Origin: an uncultured Bacilli bacterium
GTDB taxonomy: Bacteria; Bacillota_I; Bacilli_A; RF39; UBA660
NCBI GenBank assembly: GCA_947585595.1
Contig: CANPXB010000001.1
Span: forward strand, 1-64,000
Direction of reading: 5' to 3'
Length of the DNA stretch: 64,000 nucleotides
In this document: piece by piece, positions 58,616-64,000 of the stretch
Layout of the letters: each line of letters begins with the position of its first letter
How positions within the stretch are numbered: the first letter of the stretch is position 1
Notes under the pieces: generated by a model
Seen by the model: only the letters and a program-made list of their open reading frames with translations
Told to the model about the DNA's origin: nothing
Database searches by the model: none
Position numbers and translations under genes: made by a program

Positions 58616-60535
58616 ATGGCAACAGTAAAAAACAATGAATATGATGCAAAGTCAATAAAAATCCTTGAAGGCTTAGATGCCGTTCGTAAAAGACCAGGTA
58701 TGTATATTGGTTCAACTGATAAAAGAGGTCTTCATCATTTAGTATGGGAAATTGTTGATAATGCTATCGATGAAAGTATTAATGGTTATGGTGATTATAT
58801 TAAAATAACGATTAATAAAGATGGCTCTATTACTGTTGAAGATCATGGTCGTGGTGTACCAACTGGTATGCATGAAAGTGGTCGTTCAACTCCTGAAGTA
58901 ATTTATACTATTCTTCATGCTGGTGGTAAGTTTGAAGAGGGTAGTTATAAAGTATCAGGTGGCTTACATGGTGTTGGTGCCTCTGTCGTTAATGCCTTAT
59001 CTAAATGGATGAAAGTTGTCATATATCGTGATGGCAATATCCATAGTATAACATTTGAAAATGGTGGTCATGTTAAAGAACCTCTAAAAAAGATTGGTAC
59101 AACTAATCGTACAGGTACAACTGTAACATTCTTACCAGATCCTGAAATCTTTAAATCAACTAGTTTTTCTTTTACAACCATTACTGAAAGAATGCAAGAA
59201 AGTGCTTTCTTACTTTCTGGTATAACTATTGAAGTTGAAGATGAAGAAGATAATCGTAATGTTAAATATCACTACGAAGCTGGTTTAATTAACTTCGTTG
59301 AATATATTAATGAAGGTAAAAATACTCTTCATAAAGTAATTAATTTTAATGGTATTAAACAAGGTATTGAAGTTGATATCGCTTTACAATACCAAGAAGG
59401 ATATAATGAAAATATCTTAAGCTTCGTTAATAATGTTAAAACTAGTGATGGTGGATCTCATGAAACTGGTTTTAAATCTGGTATTACTAAAGCCTTTAAT
59501 GATTATGCTAAAGAAAATAACATTTTAAAAGGTAAAGATGCTTCTTTTGAAGGATCTGATGTTAGAGAAGGCTTAAGTGCTGTCATTAACCTTAAAATAC
59601 CTGAAAACTTATTACAATTTGAAGGTCAAACAAAAGGCAAATTAGGTACCCCAGAAGCTCGTACCGTAACTGAACAAATAACTTATGAAAATATGAAATT
59701 CTTCTTAGAAGAAAATCGTGAAATAGCTCTTACTATTGTTGAAAAAGCCTCTCGTAGTAAAGTTGCCCGTGAAGCTGCTCGTAAAGCTCGTGAAGCTGCT
59801 CGTCAAGGTAAAGGCAAAGAAAAGAAAGATAAAATATTAAGTGGTAAACTAGCTAAAGCAACTGGTAAAGATGCTAAAATATCTGAATTATTCCTAGTCG
59901 AAGGAGATTCTGCCGGTGGCTCAGCTAAAACTGGTCGTAATCGTGAAACTCAAGCTATTCTACCTTTAAGAGGTAAAGTTTTAAACTGCGAAAAAGCTTC
60001 AAGTAACGATATTCATAGTAATGAAGAATTAAATACCTTAACTTATGCCATCGGTGCTGGTATTGGTAATGATTTTGATCCATCGGAATCTAACTATGGT
60101 AAAGTAATAATTATGACCGATGCCGATGATGATGGGGCACATATTCAAATTCTTTTATTAACTTTCTTCTATCGTTTTATGCGTCCGTTAATTGAAGCTG
60201 GTATGTTATATATCGCTAATCCACCATTATATGCTATAGATTATGGTAAATATAAAGAATATGTTGCTACTGATGAAGAACTAGAAGAAAAGAAAAAAAC
60301 TATCAAGCAATCTTACAAAGTTCAAAGATTTAAAGGACTTGGTGAAATGGATGCTGATGAATTATATGAAACAACTATGAACCCTGCTACTAGAAGTTTA
60401 ATTAAAGTTAGTATTACAGATGCTGCTCTAGCTGAAAAAAGAGTATCTGTTTTAATGGGTGATAAAGTTGAACCACGTAAAGAGTGGATTAATGAAAATG
60501 TTGATTTCACATTAGAAGATGACTTTAGGAGGTAA
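58616..60535 (+). CDS. parE: DNA topoisomerase IV subunit B
   Basis: LEGLDAVRKRPGMYIGSTDKRGLHHLVWEIVDNAIDE, LFLVEGDSAGGSAKTGRNRETQAILPLRGKVLN. Confidence 0.95.
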   Translation: MATVKNNEYDAKSIKILEGLDAVRKRPGMYIGSTDKRGLHHLVWEIVDNAIDESINGYGDYIKITINKDGSITVEDHGRGVPTGMHESGRSTPEVIYTILHAGGKFEEGSYKVSGGLHGVGASVVNALSKWMKVVIYRDGNIHSITFENGGHVKEPLKKIGTTNRTGTTVTFLPDPEIFKSTSFSFTTITERMQESAFLLSGITIEVEDEEDNRNVKYHYEAGLINFVEYINEGKNTLHKVINFNGIKQGIEVDIALQYQEGYNENILSFVNNVKTSDGGSHETGFKSGITKAFNDYAKENNILKGKDASFEGSDVREGLSAVINLKIPENLLQFEGQTKGKLGTPEARTVTEQITYENMKFFLEENREIALTIVEKASRSKVAREAARKAREAARQGKGKEKKDKILSGKLAKATGKDAKISELFLVEGDSAGGSAKTGRNRETQAILPLRGKVLNCEKASSNDIHSNEELNTLTYAIGAGIGNDFDPSESNYGKVIIMTDADDDGAHIQILLLTFFYRFMRPLIEAGMLYIANPPLYAIDYGKYKEYVATDEELEEKKKTIKQSYKVQRFKGLGEMDADELYETTMNPATRSLIKVSITDAALAEKRVSVLMGDKVEPRKEWINENVDFTLEDDFRR

Positions 60536-60541
60536 TCAAAG

Positions 60542-63076
60542 ATGGCCAAAGCAAAAGAAGAAAAAACAATTATTGAAAAAATCTATGATTATACTTTAGA
60601 AGACATTATGGGTGATCGTTTTGGGAGATATTCTAAAAGCATTATTCAAGATCGTGCCTTACCAGATGTTCGTGATGGTTTAAAACCCGTTCAACGTCGT
60701 ATTTTATATACAATGTGGGAAGACAAAAATACCTTTGATCGCCCATATCGTAAATGTGCTAAAGCAGTAGGGGATGTCATGGGTAAATACCATCCCCATG
60801 GTGACTCAAGTATCTATGGGGCAATGATTTACATGTCTCAAGCCTGGAAAATGCGTGAGCCATTTATTGATATCCATGGTAATAATGGTTCAATAGATGG
60901 TGATGGTCCAGCTGCTTATCGTTATACGGAAACCAGACTTACTAAACTAGCTCAAACCATGCTTAAAGATATCAACCGTAATGCGGTTGAAATGACTTTA
61001 AACTATAGTGATGAAGACTTAGAACCAACTGTCTTACCAGCTAATTTTCCAAACCTCTTAGTAAATGGTTCAACTGGTATTTCCGCTGGTTATGCTACTA
61101 ATATTCCTCCTCATAACTTAGGAGAAGTAATAGATGCGACAGTTCATCGTATTGATAATCCTAATTGTCGTTTAGATACAATTTTAAATATTATTAAAGG
61201 ACCAGACTTTCCAACTGGTGGTGTTGTTGAAGGTAAAGAAGGTTTAATTGAAGCTTATTCCACCGGTCGTGGTAAAGTTGTTGTTAAAGCTAAAACCGAA
61301 ATCGTAAAAGACCGTGGTGTTCATCAAATTATTATTCATGAAATACCATATGATGTCCTAAAAGAACAATTACGTAAAAAAATCGAAGATATTAAAATCG
61401 ATAAAAAAGTTGATGGTATCGTTGATGTTATAGATGTTTCTGATAAAGAACATATGGCTAAGATTATCATCGAACTTAAAAAAGAAGCAAATGCTGAATT
61501 AATTTTAAACTATTTACTAAAAAATACTGAATTACAAATAAATTACAACTTTAACATGGTTGCCATTGTTAATAGAAGACCAAAACAAGTTGGTATCTTA
61601 GAAATCTTAGATGCCTTTATTGCTCATCAAAAAGATGTTATCTTAAGACGTACTCGTTTTGATTTAGATCATGCTAAAGCTCGTTTACATATTGTCGAAG
61701 GTTTACTAAAAGCTGTTGATATTTTAGATGAAGTAATTAAAACAATTCGTGCTTCTAAAAATAAAGCTGATTGTATTGTTAACTTAGTTAAAGAATATGA
61801 TTTCACTGAAGAACAAGCAACAGCTATCGTAACAATGCAACTATATCGTTTATCAAATACTGATATAAATCAATTACTTGGTGAAAAAAGTGATTTAGAG
61901 CGCATGATTGAATTCTTAAATTCCATTCTTAATGATGAAAATATTCTAAAACGTCAGATGAAGATTGAAATTAATGAAATCAAAAAAGAATTTGCTAATC
62001 CACGTCGTACCGAAATTCGTGATGAAGTAGTCGAAATAAAAATTGATGCTAAAGATATGATTGCTAAAGAAAACGTTATCGTTGTTGCTACTAATGATGG
62101 TTATGTTAAACGTATTCCTCTTAAATCATATACTAGTGCTTCCAGTGAACCAACTACTTTAAAACCAGGTGATTTCTTAAGAGGTGTATATAGTACAACA
62201 ACTTTAGATACCTTACTAATGTTTACTAATCTAGGTCATTACTTATATGTTCCAGTTCATGAAATAGTAGAAACCAAATGGAAAGAACTAGGTAAACACA
62301 TCAGTAACTTAATTCAAATTGGTGCTGAAGAAAAAATTATCTCAGCGATGATCTTAGATAATAAACAAACTAATATCATTATGACTACCAAAAATGGTAT
62401 TACTAAACGTACTAACTTAGAAGATTTAATTGTTAGTCGTTATACTAAACCAGTTAATGCCATGAAACTAAAAGATGGTGATGAATTAGTATCTGTATGT
62501 AAAGATAACGGTCGTGCAATCTTTGTTACTAAGACCGGTCGTTACTTAAATATTGATGCTAATGAAATACCAATTGTTGGTGCTAAAGCTGCTGGTGTTA
62601 AAGGTATTAATGTTAAAGAAGATGAAGTAGTAACTTGTCTATCACCAGAACCAAATGATGAATATCTAGCTATATTTACTAACAAGAGTACTTCAAAACG
62701 TCTAAAACTTAATGATTTAGATGAAATGAATCGTGCTAAAAAAGGTAATATGTTAATTAAGAAAGTTAAATCAACTAACTATGAAATAATTAATGCTTTA
62801 GCTGTTAATATTCATGATACTATTGGTCTTAAGACTGATGGTGACTTTAAAGAAATTAAATCATCTGAATTACCAATTATGGACTTAAATTCTACAGGTA
62901 GTGCTATTTGTAAGACTCCATTAGAAGATGCCTTTAAAGTCGCAGTTCTAATTGAAAGAAAACTAGAATTAACTGATAATTCTTCCCCAAAAGAAGAAAA
63001 GAAAGAAGAACCAGTTAAACTAGATGAACCTGAAGAATTAACTATTGATGACTTTATTGATGATTTTAAATTATAG
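60542..63076 (+). CDS. parC: DNA topoisomerase IV subunit A
   Basis: IMGDRFGRYSKSIIQDRALPDVRDGLKPVQRRILYTM, KYHPHGDSSIYGAM, GNNGSIDGDGPAAYRYTE; follows parE. Confidence 0.96.
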   Translation: MAKAKEEKTIIEKIYDYTLEDIMGDRFGRYSKSIIQDRALPDVRDGLKPVQRRILYTMWEDKNTFDRPYRKCAKAVGDVMGKYHPHGDSSIYGAMIYMSQAWKMREPFIDIHGNNGSIDGDGPAAYRYTETRLTKLAQTMLKDINRNAVEMTLNYSDEDLEPTVLPANFPNLLVNGSTGISAGYATNIPPHNLGEVIDATVHRIDNPNCRLDTILNIIKGPDFPTGGVVEGKEGLIEAYSTGRGKVVVKAKTEIVKDRGVHQIIIHEIPYDVLKEQLRKKIEDIKIDKKVDGIVDVIDVSDKEHMAKIIIELKKEANAELILNYLLKNTELQINYNFNMVAIVNRRPKQVGILEILDAFIAHQKDVILRRTRFDLDHAKARLHIVEGLLKAVDILDEVIKTIRASKNKADCIVNLVKEYDFTEEQATAIVTMQLYRLSNTDINQLLGEKSDLERMIEFLNSILNDENILKRQMKIEINEIKKEFANPRRTEIRDEVVEIKIDAKDMIAKENVIVVATNDGYVKRIPLKSYTSASSEPTTLKPGDFLRGVYSTTTLDTLLMFTNLGHYLYVPVHEIVETKWKELGKHISNLIQIGAEEKIISAMILDNKQTNIIMTTKNGITKRTNLEDLIVSRYTKPVNAMKLKDGDELVSVCKDNGRAIFVTKTGRYLNIDANEIPIVGAKAAGVKGINVKEDEVVTCLSPEPNDEYLAIFTNKSTSKRLKLNDLDEMNRAKKGNMLIKKVKSTNYEIINALAVNIHDTIGLKTDGDFKEIKSSELPIMDLNSTGSAICKTPLEDAFKVAVLIERKLELTDNSSPKEEKKEEPVKLDEPEELTIDDFIDDFKL

Positions 63077-63082
63077 TCAAAT

Positions 63083-63121
63083 AATCACTTATTAAACATA
63101 AAATTTAATAGGTGATTTTTT
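63083..63121 (+). promoter_or_regulatory. Terminator-like hairpin with ylbD-like Shine-Dalgarno in its 3' arm
   Basis: AATCACTTATTAAA/TTTAATAGGTGATT (one T-G wobble) then T-run; AGGTGA 63110-63115, ATG 63122. Confidence 0.7.
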
Positions 63122-63460
63122 ATGTCTAAAGAAGATTTTAAAGCTTTTGTTAAAACTAAACCCGAACTAGCTAATTATGTTGAAAATAACGAAATGACTT
63201 GGCAAAAATTCTATGAATTATATGACTTATATGGTGAAGATGAAACTATCTGGCAAAAATATACAAAGAAACCTAAAACTACTAAAAAAATAGCTGATTA
63301 CATGGAAAAATTCGATCCTGATTCCTTACAAAAACATATTGAAAATGCTCAAAAAGCTCTTGATATCTTTAGTGAACTAGCTACTAAAACAACTGAAAAC
63401 ATTAATACTAATATCAAACCTAATATCGAAAGACCATTATCTAAATTCTTTGGTGATTAA
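63122..63460 (+). CDS. YlbD-like putative spore coat protein
   Basis: FKAFVKTKPELANYVENNEMTWQKFYELYDLYGEDETIWQKY matches YlbD-type layout; followed by YlbE-like gene. Confidence 0.75.
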   Translation: MSKEDFKAFVKTKPELANYVENNEMTWQKFYELYDLYGEDETIWQKYTKKPKTTKKIADYMEKFDPDSLQKHIENAQKALDIFSELATKTTENINTNIKPNIERPLSKFFGD

Positions 63461-63679
63461 ATGGAAAAAATAATTTTAGAAAACTTACAAAAAGATAAAA
63501 TGTATAATTACTTAAAAGAAAATTCTTCTTTTGTGAAAGACCTTAATCGTCATCCCGATTTTTATCCTGAGTTTAAAAAACTAATGAAAGAAAAATATAA
63601 CTTACGTTTAACTGATAAAGTCTCTAATATTATAAATGATCTTGAAGTTGTTAGTAGTATTATCGAAACCTTAGAATAA
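63461..63679 (+). CDS. YlbE-like protein
   Basis: MYNYLKENSSFVKDLNRHPDFYPEFKKLMKEKYNLRLTDKVSNIINDLEVVSSIIETL; directly after YlbD-like gene. Confidence 0.7.
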   Translation: MEKIILENLQKDKMYNYLKENSSFVKDLNRHPDFYPEFKKLMKEKYNLRLTDKVSNIINDLEVVSSIIETLE

Positions 63680-63735
63680 TATTGTAATTTAAACCTCTTT
63701 ATATTAAAATATTATATAGAATATATGGTGATAAT

Positions 63736-64000
63736 ATGGATAAATATAAAGATAAAATTACTTTTTCTAAATTAGAAATACTATGTATGATTGTACTTAT
63801 TGTCTTATTTGTAACAGGTGGTATTTTTATTGTTTCTTTAGCTACCCAAAATCAAAAAGCTCTTAATTTAAAAAATGAAGCTAATTCTTTAATTGAAGCT
63901 TCTAAAATAGCTTATAATCATTATTCTTTACTTAATAATACTGAGTATATTGTTACTAGTAATGATGGTGAAAGTAAAGGAATGTGTATTACATTAGAAG
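63736..64000 (+). CDS. Truncated ORF with pilin-like N-terminal TM helix (5' part only)
   Basis: MDKYKDKITFSKLEILCMIVLIVLFVTGGIFIVSLATQNQKALNLKNEANSLIEASKIAYNHY; runs off the window. Confidence 0.45.
   Translation, partial: MDKYKDKITFSKLEILCMIVLIVLFVTGGIFIVSLATQNQKALNLKNEANSLIEASKIAYNHYSLLNNTEYIVTSNDGESKGMCITLE

Noticed and set aside
60542-63076. GyrA/GyrB instead of ParC/ParE
   Set aside because: IMGDRFGRYSKSIIQDRALPDVRDGLKPVQRRILYTM and the directly adjacent parE-parC order are typical of topoisomerase IV in Firmicutes.
1-64000. Possible Mollicutes genetic code (TGA = Trp)
   Set aside because: TGA ends several well-formed genes (near 30302, 32718, 40879, 49827) and conserved Trp residues use TGG; the standard bacterial code fits.
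1-64000. CRISPR array, prophage, transposon, tRNA or rRNA
   Set aside because: No regularly spaced repeats, phage structural genes, transposase motifs or recognisable tRNA/rRNA sequences were seen on reading.

Overview
AT-rich (estimated under 30% G+C) bacterial chromosome segment with tightly packed genes, mostly on the + strand. It reads with the standard bacterial code: TGA is a stop (e.g. ends near 30302, 32718, 40879) and TGG encodes Trp. Content fits an uncultured, probably gut-associated, low-GC member of the Bacilli related to the Erysipelotrichia/Mollicutes. Housekeeping genes include priA, fhs, hup, dnaB-dnaI, fmt, a P2-type Ca-ATPase, lspA, rluD, lexA, tkt, yneF and parE-parC. Spread among them are endosporulation genes: spoIVA, a SigG-type sigma factor, YlmC/YmxH, a SpoVIF-like protein, a SirA-like protein between tkt and yneF, and a YlbD-YlbE pair. 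No rRNA, tRNA, CRISPR array, prophage or transposase was recognised. Strongest leads: (1) a 46-aa single-TM protein divergent from lexA, in the yneA position, behind a promoter with LexA-box-like dyads; (2) a recurring arrangement in which the Shine-Dalgarno sequence lies in the 3' arm of a terminator-like hairpin directly before the start codon (sigG, sirA-like, ylbD-like and the 1702 ORF); (3) a Spo0A-box-like sequence upstream of the sirA-like gene; (4) apparent pseudoenzymes: a headless P-type ATPase, a DnaQ-like exonuclease and a cytidine deaminase, all lacking catalytic residues; (5) a CarD-like gene followed by an orphan RpoA-CTD-like ORF; (6) a roughly 125-nt candidate ncRNA upstream of priA. 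All assignments come from reading the sequence and remembered family motifs; no database search was run.
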